NCBI GenBank assembly: GCA_958295925.1
Contig: OY282384.1
Location: 579,546-643,545, forward strand
Reading direction: 5' to 3'
DNA: 64,000 bases
Source: an uncultured Acidimicrobiales bacterium
GTDB lineage: Bacteria > Actinomycetota > Acidimicrobiia > Acidimicrobiales > CATQHL01
Made by a program: the position numbers and the translations under genes. Positions 52,917-61,711 of this stretch are shown here, piece by piece (the stretch's first letter is position 1; the number at the start of each line of letters is the position of its first letter). Under the pieces are notes generated by a model. It had not been told where the DNA came from and made no database searches. It was given only the letters and a program-made list of their open reading frames with translations.

Positions 52917-54020
52917 ATGACGACAGATAGGCTCGAATTCAGAGCCGAACTCAGCCGGGACGAACGCGAACAGGAAATGCTCGATTTCATCGCACGGAAG
53001 GACGCCCAAGACGCAGAGGAATACAACGCCAGATTCGGCGACGAACAAGCCGAAGCAACCGACGCGGCCCAGGCCAAAGAGAACTGGGAGAAAGCCGAGG
53101 ACCAACGCATCACCCAGGTCATGGGCATCGCCTGGACCCGCGGAGTACGCGAAACCGAACTCGACCCCGCCAACCCCGACTGGGACGACGCCACTATGGA
53201 GTCCCACGACGAAGAGGACTCCCACATCGGATGGGTCGAGGACAAGCTCCAAGACGTCACGGACGAGGTCTTCAACAACAGCGACTACAACGCTCCCTTC
53301 TACGACTTCCGCATCGACCCCGGCATCCAGGCCCGGATGGACACCGGCCTGGAACGCCTGCAGGACCGCATCACCTACGCCGCCGCCATCATGGTCGGCG
53401 GGGAACACGCCGCCTACGGCCCGCCGGACCGAGTGGACCAGGCCGCCGAACTCTGGCGAAAAATCCTGACCGCCGGCCAGGGCAGCCAGCCCATCCAATT
53501 CAACGAAGTCCACAAGAAGGACGGCGAACACGCCGAGCGCTTCAAGAACCTGGACGGCGAATACTACATCGACATCGACGAGGAGAGGGAAAGCCTGATC
53601 TTCCAGTACCACTTCCCCGCCCTCCAAGAGTCCGGCGAAGCCCTGGCCGTCCCCAGCCAATGGCTGCAGGCCAGCGTGGCCGACCAACTCATCAGCTATA
53701 CAGCCGACAACTGGAACCAAGAACAGAGAGGCGAAGGACACCTCTTCAGCCCCGCCGACCTGGTGGAAGCCCACAACTGCGCCGATGAAATAGTCTTCAT
53801 CGTCAACAACTGGCGAAACACGCCAGAGAATCCATTAAATCAGGTCGAAACCGACGTACTGCTGCTGACCGCCATAGAAGTCAAAGACAAGACCAACGAG
53901 CTGCTGGACGCCACCACCGCGCCCACCGCGGCGGAGCTGGAAGAATACATCGCCACCCGGGAAACTCTGACCCGACTCCTGGGCCGGCGCGGGCAGCGGA
54001 GGATCGCCAGCCCAGAATAA
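52917..54020 (+). CDS. Helical paralog, divergent, 367 residues
   Basis: CAGGAG lies upstream of the ATG. N-terminal charged helix (DRLEFRAELSRDEREQEMLDF), then TELDPANPDWDDATMESHDEED, which recalls LNPxHPxxE of group IV, and a C-terminal HLFSPADLVEAHNCADEIVFIVNNWRNTPENPLNQVETDVL with the L-x-E-x(3)-N-x-A-x(3)-I pattern of the group II module. It ends basic (RRGQRRIASPE). Relation to the array is by layout rather than identity. Function unknown. Confidence 0.68.
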   Translation: MTTDRLEFRAELSRDEREQEMLDFIARKDAQDAEEYNARFGDEQAEATDAAQAKENWEKAEDQRITQVMGIAWTRGVRETELDPANPDWDDATMESHDEEDSHIGWVEDKLQDVTDEVFNNSDYNAPFYDFRIDPGIQARMDTGLERLQDRITYAAAIMVGGEHAAYGPPDRVDQAAELWRKILTAGQGSQPIQFNEVHKKDGEHAERFKNLDGEYYIDIDEERESLIFQYHFPALQESGEALAVPSQWLQASVADQLISYTADNWNQEQRGEGHLFSPADLVEAHNCADEIVFIVNNWRNTPENPLNQVETDVLLLTAIEVKDKTNELLDATTAPTAAELEEYIATRETLTRLLGRRGQRRIASPE

Positions 54021-54087
54021 AGCTCCAGAGCCGACCAGTAAGGAAAACACGAAGCAACACCCCAGGAAAAGAACGAACAGGAAGCTA

Positions 54088-54118
54088 TTCCCTCAACCAA
54101 CGAAACGAATTATAATTC
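54088..54118 (+). promoter_or_regulatory. Candidate promoter with perfect 12-base palindrome at the -10
   Basis: TTCCCT (54088-54093, a poor -35), 17 bases, TATAAT (54111-54116). The -10 is embedded in the perfect palindrome GAATTATAATTC (54107-54118). It would start transcription about 80 bases before the gene at 54203. Confidence 0.4.
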
Positions 54119-54202
54119 CACCACGGCCCAGGCCGCAGGAACCGTCCAACGGCCCACCGACTTACCAAGCCACGAGCCAGCCAGTACTCCAGAGGCACGA
54201 AA

Positions 54203-55969
54203 ATGAGTTCGAGAGGCACCGAGGAGTACAACGTACCCAGGCACGAGGAAGAAAGCCACGCCCTCGACGTCGTCAACAAGTTCTGGGAACGCACCGGCGA
54301 GGACTACCAGGCCGCCTACATCGCCGAGCACCCCCTGGAACCCCAGGTCGAAGCCGCCCTCAAAGAAGCCCCGGAGGCCGTCCAAACTTCCGTCGACAGC
54401 TGGGCCAACGTCTCCACCGACCAATTCAAGAACTACTTCGGCGAGAAGCTGAACATAGAATCGGCCGCCGAGGTCTTCACCGACCCCACCGTCGGCGCCG
54501 CCGTCACCCTGGGCGGCGCGGTAACCGCCAACCCCGGCGCGGTCGGCGCCGTCGCCACCCGGGTCGAGCAGGCCACCGAAGCCCTGCTCAGCCGCGCCTC
54601 GATGCTGCAAGGCAAGCTGAGCGAAACCCGGGACACCCTGGCCGGAACCGTCCGAGAAGCCCAACTCATCGGCGACGAAGCCGCCTATCAGAAGGCCATG
54701 CAGGACATCGAAGCCCTCGGCTACGGACTGCAGAACAGCCAGGAAGGACGGATAATCCAATACGGCCGCGACCAGGAGAACTTCAGCGAAGGCGACACCC
54801 TGGCCGACAGCGCCCGCTATCTGCAGAAAATCGCCGACGAAACCGGCCAGTTCCAAGCCGCCCATAACGGCAACTACAACGGCAACTACAACGGAAACTA
54901 CAACGGCAACTATCAGGTGAGCCAGCCCACCCTGGTCGACTGGAAGTACCGCTCCGAGGAATCACTGGCTGAATTAGCCCGGCTGGAGGAAATCGTCCAG
55001 GAAGAAGTCTACGCCGACTACCGCTACCTGACCCTCCCCGAATGCAACGTGTTGCAGGATACGATAGATAAATTGGTCCTCATCCACGAGGAAATCCAAC
55101 GAAAAGCCAGCGAAGCCATCGGCCAGAACAGCTACCACTACCGGCCCGACCAGGAGGAATTGGACGAAGAGCAGGCCCTGCGCGACAAGCTCAGCTTCCT
55201 GCTGGAAGGCAAGGACGACGACAAACGGGCCGCCGACGCCCGCGGCCTGGCCCAGTTCCAGGCCATCGACCCAAAAACCACTTATGATCGGCTGGACGGC
55301 AACCTGGAGATCAACGTCGCCGAGAGCATCCACGAATCGCTGAAGCCGCTGGCCCAGCACCTGGAGGAGTTCATCCGGGAGAACAGCCCCGCCGGCGGGC
55401 CGCTGGACGCAAAGCTCTGCGCGATGCGGGACAAAGTGTGGAACACCCTCACCGACCCCGCGCTGATCGAACACCAATGGCCGGCCGTCGACGCCAGCTT
55501 CTACAACATGGACGCCGACCGGAAAGAGCTATTATTCAAGTCAGCCGACTTCCAGACGGTCTGCAGCATCCCAGAGCCCTGCAAGCACGGCACGGAAGAG
55601 ACCATCAACGATTACCACGAAAGGATGAACCATCCAAACGCCGTACGCCAGGCGGAACGACTCTGGGGCGGCGACCAGAAATGGAACAACTACTACTTCA
55701 ACCCAGATAATCTGCGGGATATGCTGGAGGCCAGCCGGGAAGCCGGCAACCAGGTCAACCAATGGCGGAATCAGTACAAGCTCAACCCCATCGAAGCCGA
55801 GCTGATCCAATATGCCCTGGCCAAAATCAACCAGAGCGCTTGGCACTACCTCCACGACATCCAGGACGAGAAGAAGAGCGTCCAGGAAATTAACGACCTG
55901 CGCTTCCTCCACGTCGCCAACGTAGAATTACTGAACTGCCTAAGGCTGAGACAGGGCAGCCTGGACTAG
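54203..55969 (+). CDS. Helical paralog, divergent, 588 residues
   Basis: ATG 54203 with only CCAGAGG upstream. The protein has an Ala/Gly/Thr-rich segment (about 96-140) that could be a flexible or amphipathic stretch, four NGNY tetrapeptides (about 222-237) encoded by 12-bp repeats, and a C-terminal module FNPDNLRDMLEASREAGNQVNQWRNQYKLNPIEAELIQYALAKI with the helical-array pattern (F-x(3)-N-L, then L-x-x-x-E). Ends LLNCLRLRQGSLD. No clear membrane anchor. Function unknown. Confidence 0.7.
   Translation: MSSRGTEEYNVPRHEEESHALDVVNKFWERTGEDYQAAYIAEHPLEPQVEAALKEAPEAVQTSVDSWANVSTDQFKNYFGEKLNIESAAEVFTDPTVGAAVTLGGAVTANPGAVGAVATRVEQATEALLSRASMLQGKLSETRDTLAGTVREAQLIGDEAAYQKAMQDIEALGYGLQNSQEGRIIQYGRDQENFSEGDTLADSARYLQKIADETGQFQAAHNGNYNGNYNGNYNGNYQVSQPTLVDWKYRSEESLAELARLEEIVQEEVYADYRYLTLPECNVLQDTIDKLVLIHEEIQRKASEAIGQNSYHYRPDQEELDEEQALRDKLSFLLEGKDDDKRAADARGLAQFQAIDPKTTYDRLDGNLEINVAESIHESLKPLAQHLEEFIRENSPAGGPLDAKLCAMRDKVWNTLTDPALIEHQWPAVDASFYNMDADRKELLFKSADFQTVCSIPEPCKHGTEETINDYHERMNHPNAVRQAERLWGGDQKWNNYYFNPDNLRDMLEASREAGNQVNQWRNQYKLNPIEAELIQYALAKINQSAWHYLHDIQDEKKSVQEINDLRFLHVANVELLNCLRLRQGSLD
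54866..54913 (+). repeat. In-frame 12-bp repeat (NGNY), 4 copies
   Basis: AACGGCAACTAC with two single-base variants, four units, in the gene at 54203. Confidence 0.95.
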
Positions 55970-56095
55970 ACGTGGCCGGTAGTGCAATTGCCGCGCCTCG
56001 CACAAACCCACCCCCATCACTCTTAACTCCCAGCCCCGCTTAAACCGGCGCCGCCGGCAGGAAAGCAACCCTCGGGCAACATTGGCGCCACGCCA

Positions 56096-56111
56096 TTGTT
56101 CCATAGAACAA
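56096..56111 (+). promoter_or_regulatory. Short inverted repeat upstream of the largest helical gene
   Basis: TTGTTC-CATA-GAACAA, a perfect 6-bp inverted repeat 40 bases before a TAAAAT box (56151-56156), itself 81 bases before the ATG at 56238. It could be an operator. The rest of this 268-base spacer shows nothing. Confidence 0.3.
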
Positions 56112-56237
56112 CTACCCACGGACTCAAAATCAGGTGAAAGCGCCAGGGGCTAAAATAAGGCAAAAGGCAACGACCACTAGCAGAACCAGCTGGCAGAACA
56201 GCCAAAACAGCCCAACGCCGGCGAAAGGAAACATAGA

Positions 56238-58664
56238 ATGAGAGCCCCAATGGTCAATACACTCAATTACAGAGTCGTCGTCGAAGAGGAAGTCCCGGAA
56301 GAAGACGTCAACCACACCCCGGAGCCCTCCCAGAAAGAAGTAGCCGAGCACATCGTAGCCGAAGTGCTCGGCGAGAAAACCGAAGACCACGTCGAACACG
56401 AGACAAAGGATAAAGTCGAACCCCCAAAGAGCCTCAACGAGGTCAACGCCGAGAGCATCACCGACCACAACAGAGAGCTCAACCTCAACGGGGCAATCAG
56501 ACGGGACAGCGACGCCACGATAAACGACGCGCGCGCCAGCCACGCAGGCGGCTTCTACGGCGAATACAACCCGCTCCCCACCGAGGGGCCGGCCATCGAA
56601 AAGACCGAATACCTGCTGCACAGCAGCGGGCGCACCGTCGACCACTGGAACGAAGGAAAACAGAAAGACCCCAACGCAACGGAAGAAGAAAAGGAAAACG
56701 CCGCCAAATACCGGGAGATCTTCAACGACACAGTAGGACACCCCGACCACAAGCTGGTCGAATGGGGCAGTGAATTCCGCAAGAGCAAAGCGGAAGAGAA
56801 AGAGGAATTCTGCAGAGACCTGCAGGAAAGACTCGACAAAGTGGTCGCGGAAGACCTGGACGCCATCGACCTGACCAAATCGGAAAAGGTAGTAGGTCGC
56901 GACCCTCTTTACCACCAGTACCAGTCCACTGGACGACAACTCACGGTCGAGGAGGCGGTCGCCATCCGAGAGCGCATCGGCCAATTCAGCGCGGAAATCT
57001 ATCACGAGAGCCGAGATAAAGAAGGCCGCCTGGATCTGGACAAAGAGGAAAGAAAGCAGCTGGAGCAAACCATCAAAGACATGGCCAGCGCCGCCGACCA
57101 ACTCATCGTTTCAGCCAGAGCCGACAACCAGGCCATGAGCGAAGGCGAGCTCACAGAGCACATGCTCCATCGGAACGACGCCCAATTCAGACTGGTCAAT
57201 CTGCAAGGCACCCTGGCCGACTTCAAACTAGGCGAAAGAGACTTCAAGACAGATGACTACGCCGACGGAGCAACTCAGTTTCAGAAAGAATCCGCCAACC
57301 TGACCTACCCAGTAGGCGAGCAACACCAGGCACACCTGGCTGCAAACCCCAACTACAAAGGCCACTTCCAAGACCCCAAGGAAATAGCAGCCATGCACGC
57401 CAGAGTGACTGAAATGAAGGAGCTGGTCGACAACGCGCAACCATACAACCTGGACGACCTGGAGAAACGACTCCTCGAAGAACGCCTGGCCGGCCTGCAA
57501 TGGCAGACTCAAGCCTTGATGGAATACCACCAGAAGCGGGGCGTCCACTACGAGAGAGACAAAAAGGAGGGCATCCAGGAAGGCTACAACCAGCTGGTGG
57601 ACAACGTCAAAGCCGAACAAGCGGCCCTGACCTACCTCACCGCCGGAGACCCCAGAGACCTGGCCAACTTCAAGGAAAGAATCCGCGACGAGGTGGAGGA
57701 GTACCTCGACTCGGACTGGGTAAACGGCCGCGCCTCCGCCTATGGCAACCCCCTGCCCGAGCACATGGCCGAGGCCCTGGCTGAACGCCTGCGAGAGAAC
57801 TGCAAAGTCCTCGAAGCCGCAGCCACTCAAGCCGCGGCAGAGAACCCCACAGACTGGGATGAAGCCAAAGAAGAAATCCGGGACTACCTGCGAGACATGA
57901 TCGCAGCGCCTCCAGACGGTGACCCGGCCAACGCCGTCATGAACTGGACCGGGAAGGAATCCCTCAAGTTCGCCGACGGAGTCAATCCCGTCGAACAGAG
58001 CTTCGCCGACATCTGCCGCACCATCGGCATCAGCGAGAAACGACGGAACAGCGACGGGCTCCAACTCATCGAAGACTTATTCGCCGACCCGGACGCCAAC
58101 CCGGAGGACCTGGCCGGGCTGAACCCAACCGAACAAACCGAGGGACAAACCCAAGGCCCAGCCCAGGAGAACACTACAGGCGCACTGGAAAAGCCCACTT
58201 GGCAAATGGTCTGGCAAGCCATCTGGAAGCCCAAGAAAGGCGTCAACTACGCCGAGAAATACGTCAGAAAAGACGAAAAGACCGAGCACCAGAACGACGA
58301 CCGGGACACCTACGAAGTAGGATTCTTCTTCAGCGAAGAGGAAATGAAGCGACGACAGGTCGAAATAGAACAAGCCAAACAGATCGCGATGAGAATGAAA
58401 GAGCAGGGACTGCTCAACGCCACCCAGAGCAAGTTCGCCCTGCACGCCCTGGAGCGATACGCCGACTCCACTGCCAAGTGCATCGAGATGTACCCCACCT
58501 CCGGGAACGAACCGAAAGAATACCTGACCGCCTGCTACGAGAACATGCTGGATGCCCACGCCATGGAATGGACCTTCCAGGGCAACAGCACCTACGAGAA
58601 GACCAAGAAGCAGAAGGAAGAGGAAGAACGGCAGGAGGCCGAAGCCAGCCTCCAGGCCGCATAG
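56238..58664 (+). CDS. Helical paralog, largest copy, 808 residues, internally repeated modules
   Basis: GAAAGGAAAC lies upstream. At least two array-type modules can be seen: LTVEEAVAIRERIGQFSAEIYHE through LEQTIKDMASAADQLIVSARAD and ending FRLVNLQGTLADF (about 234-330), then HARVTEMKELVDNAQPYNLDDLEKRLLEERLAGLQWQTQALMEYHQ through VKAEQAALTYLTAGD (about 378-470). The C-terminal third is Lys/Glu-rich, ending in a charged helix (KKQKEEEERQEAEA). No membrane segment. Last gene of the array. Function unknown. Confidence 0.75.
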   Translation: MRAPMVNTLNYRVVVEEEVPEEDVNHTPEPSQKEVAEHIVAEVLGEKTEDHVEHETKDKVEPPKSLNEVNAESITDHNRELNLNGAIRRDSDATINDARASHAGGFYGEYNPLPTEGPAIEKTEYLLHSSGRTVDHWNEGKQKDPNATEEEKENAAKYREIFNDTVGHPDHKLVEWGSEFRKSKAEEKEEFCRDLQERLDKVVAEDLDAIDLTKSEKVVGRDPLYHQYQSTGRQLTVEEAVAIRERIGQFSAEIYHESRDKEGRLDLDKEERKQLEQTIKDMASAADQLIVSARADNQAMSEGELTEHMLHRNDAQFRLVNLQGTLADFKLGERDFKTDDYADGATQFQKESANLTYPVGEQHQAHLAANPNYKGHFQDPKEIAAMHARVTEMKELVDNAQPYNLDDLEKRLLEERLAGLQWQTQALMEYHQKRGVHYERDKKEGIQEGYNQLVDNVKAEQAALTYLTAGDPRDLANFKERIRDEVEEYLDSDWVNGRASAYGNPLPEHMAEALAERLRENCKVLEAAATQAAAENPTDWDEAKEEIRDYLRDMIAAPPDGDPANAVMNWTGKESLKFADGVNPVEQSFADICRTIGISEKRRNSDGLQLIEDLFADPDANPEDLAGLNPTEQTEGQTQGPAQENTTGALEKPTWQMVWQAIWKPKKGVNYAEKYVRKDEKTEHQNDDRDTYEVGFFFSEEEMKRRQVEIEQAKQIAMRMKEQGLLNATQSKFALHALERYADSTAKCIEMYPTSGNEPKEYLTACYENMLDAHAMEWTFQGNSTYEKTKKQKEEEERQEAEASLQAA

Positions 58665-58677
58665 AACCCACCCGGGC

Positions 58678-58761
58678 CAGCAACACACCCAGCAACACAC
58701 CCAGCAACACACCCAGCAACAAACCCAGCAACAAACCCAGCAACAAACCCAGCAACAAACC
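58678..58761 (+). repeat. Intergenic 12-bp tandem repeat, 7 copies
   Basis: Three copies of CAGCAACACACC followed by four of CAGCAACAAACC, directly after the last helical gene. Each block is perfect, so the T-free unit expanded, mutated once and expanded again. It runs into the hairpin at 58763. Confidence 0.97.
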
Positions 58762-58762
58762 C

Positions 58763-58787
58763 AGCCCCTGGCCACCAACCAGGGGCT
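58763..58787 (+). terminator. Hairpin ending the helical array
   Basis: AGCCCCTGG, loop CCACCAA, CCAGGGGCT: a perfect 9-bp stem followed by TAACCTTG. The T-tract is poor, but the position between the last array gene and a new Shine-Dalgarno suits a terminator. Confidence 0.5.
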
Positions 58788-58820
58788 TAACCTTGCCACC
58801 CAGCCAGAGGAAGGAGGGAA

Positions 58821-59717
58821 ATGAACAACCACAAAACCAATCCCTGGAATACGAGCCGCCTCCGGCTCCTGCAAGCCACCTGGCAAGAACAGAACGCCCT
58901 CCTAACCTCCCAGGGCATAAACACCACCTACGTCAGCCTGCACGCCACTGCCCACGGCATATTGGGTAGCCCCAACGGCGCAAGCAGCATCAACCCAGAA
59001 AGAACACCAGCAGAAGACACCCACACCTTGGCAGCACCCTTCCCCCAGCGCTACCTGAACCCGACCACCCACCTAGCCATGGAATTGCAAGAAAACTACT
59101 TCGACATGGGCCTACTCCTGTCCACCGACCCAAGCTTCCCCAACGAAACCGCAGGCCTGGAACGGCAGTGCCACCAGACGCTGCTGGACCGCCGCCACGC
59201 CGACCCCAACAAGTACCTCCAGGAAAGGCTACAGAAGTTGACGCAAGAACTCACACAGAGAAGGCCCACCGCCCCCACCGACCACTTCACCATCATGGTG
59301 AACCGCCCCTGGCGAACCTACCACGAAACCATCCGGCTGCTCAGCCTGGTACCCCTGGCCCAGCTCTGGATAACCTTCCCCCTGGGAATTGAACTCGACC
59401 AGGATCTGCCGCCCATCGGCATACCCAGGAAGAATCGAAGATACCTGCCCCAGCAGATAACCGGCGACCCCTTCGCCGTGAGCCGACTCTACGACATACA
59501 AGAAGACCCCCGCCAGGCAGCACGCCTACAACCTTGCCAAGTCATGGACTACTACGCCGGCGAACTCCTGAAACTCTTCCCCCGAGTGGAACAGAGCCCC
59601 TGCCGCCAGAACCAGGAATACGGCCTCATCCTGGCCAGCACCGACCACGCCCCGGTCAACCCCGCCCTCCGCGCCGCACTGGAACATTCCAGCAGAACAG
59701 TCCTAGCCCACTGGTAG
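58821..59717 (+). CDS. Hypothetical protein, 298 residues
   Basis: A strong AAGGAGGG precedes the ATG. The N-terminus (SRLRLLQATWQEQNALLTSQGI) is helical; the centre has DHFTIMVNRPWRTYHETIRLLSLVPLAQLWITFPLG, a hydrophobic but probably buried stretch; the C-terminal part has GLILASTDHAPVNPALRAALEHSS. No motif that I can name and no paralog in the window. It begins the region of different style on the right. Confidence 0.62.
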   Translation: MNNHKTNPWNTSRLRLLQATWQEQNALLTSQGINTTYVSLHATAHGILGSPNGASSINPERTPAEDTHTLAAPFPQRYLNPTTHLAMELQENYFDMGLLLSTDPSFPNETAGLERQCHQTLLDRRHADPNKYLQERLQKLTQELTQRRPTAPTDHFTIMVNRPWRTYHETIRLLSLVPLAQLWITFPLGIELDQDLPPIGIPRKNRRYLPQQITGDPFAVSRLYDIQEDPRQAARLQPCQVMDYYAGELLKLFPRVEQSPCRQNQEYGLILASTDHAPVNPALRAALEHSSRTVLAHW

Positions 59718-59767
59718 CAAGCCCGATAGCAACCGGTTAGGCGCTCCCCGCCAACTCTCCCTCCTGG

Positions 59768-59830
59768 TTTCTTTCCCGGTTCCTGGCGCGACGGTCGGTT
59801 ACCTCGGACCTTTCAGCCTACCCCCAGGCC
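59768..59830 (+). promoter_or_regulatory. Leader motif copy 1 (TTTYCCCGGTYYC) with shared CCTACCCCCAGGCC
   Basis: TTTCTTTCCCGGTTCC at 59768-59783, and 14 bases CCTACCCCCAGGCC at 59817-59830 that recur exactly at 60234. It lies in the leader of the gene at 59896, downstream of one gene and about 110 bases before the next start. Confidence 0.5.
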
Positions 59831-59895
59831 AAAGAGGGCGACAACACTGCCCCACCGCGCCCCGGAGAACCTTGAACCAACCAAGGAGGTGAGAA

Positions 59896-60144
59896 ATGTA
59901 CCAGACGGACATCAAACCCATCGGACACGGCCCCTGCCTGCTCTGCAAAATCGGCATTCCATATTTCAAGATGCCCGCCGGCCGGGTGTGCCAGACCTGC
60001 TACCGCTCGGTAAGAGAAAGCTTCCGCTGCCGCGGCGGCGCCCAAGCCAGCGCCCAAGCCAGCGCCAACGACGGCGCCAAGGAACAGACCCGCTTCTTCC
60101 ACCACAGCTTCGTCCCCGCCAGCGACCAGGGCGACCACATATAA
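59896..60144 (+). CDS. Small CxxC zinc-binding protein, 82 residues
   Basis: A perfect Shine-Dalgarno (AAGGAGGTGA) precedes ATG 59896. Two CxxC pairs, CLLC (14-17) and CQTC (32-35), make a zinc ribbon of 22 residues. After it comes AQASAQASA, encoded by two perfect 12-bp repeats, and a basic/aromatic tail. A likely nucleic-acid or protein adaptor; function unknown. Confidence 0.7.
   Translation: MYQTDIKPIGHGPCLLCKIGIPYFKMPAGRVCQTCYRSVRESFRCRGGAQASAQASANDGAKEQTRFFHHSFVPASDQGDHI
60040..60063 (+). repeat. In-frame 12-bp repeat (AQAS), 2 copies
   Basis: GCCCAAGCCAGC twice, perfectly, in the gene at 59896. Confidence 0.9.
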
Positions 60145-60164
60145 GGCCGAGTAAGCCCCCAGGC

Positions 60165-60247
60165 TTTTCTTTCCCGGTTTCGGACAATGCAGGGTGGGTA
60201 GCCGGCGTGGGTTTCTTCGGTGGGATCTACGGTCCTACCCCCAGGCC
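60165..60247 (+). promoter_or_regulatory. Leader motif copy 2 with shared CCTACCCCCAGGCC
   Basis: TTTTCTTTCCCGGTTTC at 60165-60181 and CCTACCCCCAGGCC at 60234-60247, the same pair and order as at 59768, in the leader of the SLOG gene at 60301. Confidence 0.5.
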
Positions 60248-60300
60248 GGCAAACCCCACCCCCAGGTGAGAGAGTAAGAGAGTGATAAGGAGGAGCAACC

Positions 60301-60837
60301 ATGATTAAAGGCAGCCAACCCTACCGCCCCACCGGTGGACATAACAGTGGGTTCCATAACAGTGGATTCCAGCCCAGCCCCCAGGAACGGCAACAGGCCC
60401 ACCAGCAAGCCCTCATCAAACGGGACGACAATAACGCCAACAGAAACGACACCCGGCCCTATACCGTATTAGTGAGCGGCGGCCGCGACTTCAACGACTT
60501 CGACCTGGTCACCAGGACCATGGACGCCCTGGACCCCCAGCCCGAACTGATTATTCACGGAGCCGCCCGCGGCGCGGATATTCTGGCCGGCCAGTGGGCG
60601 AAACTGCGGGGCATCCCGGTCCAGGAATTCGAGTGCAACTGGCGTCCCAACGGCGTATTCGACAAGGCCGCCGGCTTCAAGAGGAACAACACCATGTTGG
60701 TCCAAGGCCGGCCCCACCTCGTAGTCGCCTTCCCCGGCGGATCCGGCACCGCCGACATGGTACGAATCGCCACCCGCGCCGGAGTAGCCGTGACCCAGGT
60801 CAAATGGCCCCACGGCACCCCCGCCCCTACCAAGTAG
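60301..60837 (+). CDS. SLOG-superfamily (YspA-like, DUF2493) nucleotide-sensor protein, copy 1
   Basis: 178 residues, AAGGAGG upstream. The Rossmann-like core has VSGGRDF (58-64), HGAARGAD (86-93) and FPGGSGT (144-150), the characteristic SLOG ligand-binding signatures. The SLOG superfamily binds nucleotides or nucleotide-derived ligands and is often found in phage-related or signalling systems. The variable N-terminus carries HNSGFHNSGF from two 15-bp repeats. Paralog of the gene at 61086. Confidence 0.85.
   Translation: MIKGSQPYRPTGGHNSGFHNSGFQPSPQERQQAHQQALIKRDDNNANRNDTRPYTVLVSGGRDFNDFDLVTRTMDALDPQPELIIHGAARGADILAGQWAKLRGIPVQEFECNWRPNGVFDKAAGFKRNNTMLVQGRPHLVVAFPGGSGTADMVRIATRAGVAVTQVKWPHGTPAPTK
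60340..60369 (+). repeat. In-frame 15-bp repeat (HNSGF), 2 copies
   Basis: CATAACAGTGGGTTC and CATAACAGTGGATTC at the 5' end of the gene at 60301. Confidence 0.88.
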
Positions 60838-61085
60838 GCCGGCGCCAGACTACGGAACGAACTACGGCAGCCGGCCCAGCCCCCAGCATTGGCGCCGGCT
60901 GCCCAGCCGTCTATACCGCCTCCCGGCGACGGCCGCTGCGTTGCGCTGCGGCCTTTCCAACCACCAGGCTCCTCCGCAGAGCCGGGACGACGAAACCAGG
61001 CCACTCTCTCTACTCTCAACTCTCTTATAAGACTTATAACCCTCACCACCCCATCCGTAAAGACATTCAGGAGGTGCCTACCCCA

Positions 61086-61613
61086 ATGGTAAAATCTTCC
61101 ACCCCCTACGTCCCCCAGCCCTACCGGCCCAGCCCGGAACAGGAACAGGCCGCCCAGCAAGCCCGCCAGTCCCGCTGGGACACCCCGCCCCCCGGCGGCT
61201 GGCCCCAGGCCGTCCACCCCCCGGACCAGCCCTATACCGTCCTGGTATCCGGCGGAACCGAGTTCAGGGACGCCGCCTATCTCTGCCAGGTCATGAACGC
61301 CCTGGACCCCAAGCCCGAATTGATCATCCACGGCGCGGCCCGCGGAGCTGATACTTTAGCCGGCAGCTGGGCCCGGTTGCGCGGCGTGCCGGTCATAGAA
61401 TACCCCGCCGACTGGCGCCCCGGCGGCGTCTTCAATCCCCGCGCCGGGATGATCCGGAATCAGCAGATGATCGACGAAGGCGTCCCCCACCTGGTCATCG
61501 GATTCCCCGGCGGAACCGGGACCGAGGCCACCCTGAAGTTCGCCAAGCGCGCCGGGATTGAAACCAAGACCATCCCTTGGCCCTATCCCGACCGCCCGGC
61601 GCCGACTAGGTAG
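61086..61613 (+). CDS. SLOG-superfamily (YspA-like, DUF2493) protein, copy 2
   Basis: 175 residues from ATG 61086, with CAGGAGGTG upstream at about 11 bases. Core signatures VSGGTEF (54-60), HGAARGAD (82-89) and FPGGTGT (140-146) align with copy 1, as do ALDPxPELIIHGAARGAD and DWRPGGVF. The pair shows duplication followed by divergence, as elsewhere in the window. It precedes the structured RNA. The 248-base spacer upstream contains TTATAAGACTTATAA and no clear promoter. Confidence 0.85.
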   Translation: MVKSSTPYVPQPYRPSPEQEQAAQQARQSRWDTPPPGGWPQAVHPPDQPYTVLVSGGTEFRDAAYLCQVMNALDPKPELIIHGAARGADTLAGSWARLRGVPVIEYPADWRPGGVFNPRAGMIRNQQMIDEGVPHLVIGFPGGTGTEATLKFAKRAGIETKTIPWPYPDRPAPTR

Positions 61614-61631
61614 AAGACCCAGGTCTACGAC

Positions 61632-61670
61632 AGCCCCTGACAACAGCCCCTGACAACACCCCCTGACAAC
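61632..61670 (+). repeat. Three 13-bp direct repeats abutting a promoter
   Basis: AGCCCCTGACAAC twice and ACCCCCTGACAAC once, ending seven bases before the -35 at 61677. The first unit also pairs with AGGGGCT beside the -35. They may be activator or repressor sites, or a terminator arm for the SLOG gene. Confidence 0.7.
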
Positions 61671-61676
61671 AGGGGC

Positions 61677-61705
61677 TTGACGCCACGCAGCCAGCGCTAT
61701 ATAAT
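61677..61705 (+). promoter_or_regulatory. Sigma70 promoter of the structured RNA
   Basis: TTGACG (61677-61682), 17-base spacer, TATAAT (61700-61705): five of six and six of six consensus bases at ideal spacing, by far the best promoter in the window. Start expected near 61711-61713. Confidence 0.85.
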
Positions 61706-61711
61706 CACTGC

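Noticed and set aside
58678..58761. CRISPR-like repeat array
   Set aside because: The units are directly adjacent with no spacers and are only 12 bp long; no cas genes are present anywhere in the window.
58552..58824. A frame coding QHTQQHTQQ-type repeats
   Set aside because: It is the translation of the intergenic 12-bp repeat joined to the out-of-frame end of the helical gene, with no start signal.
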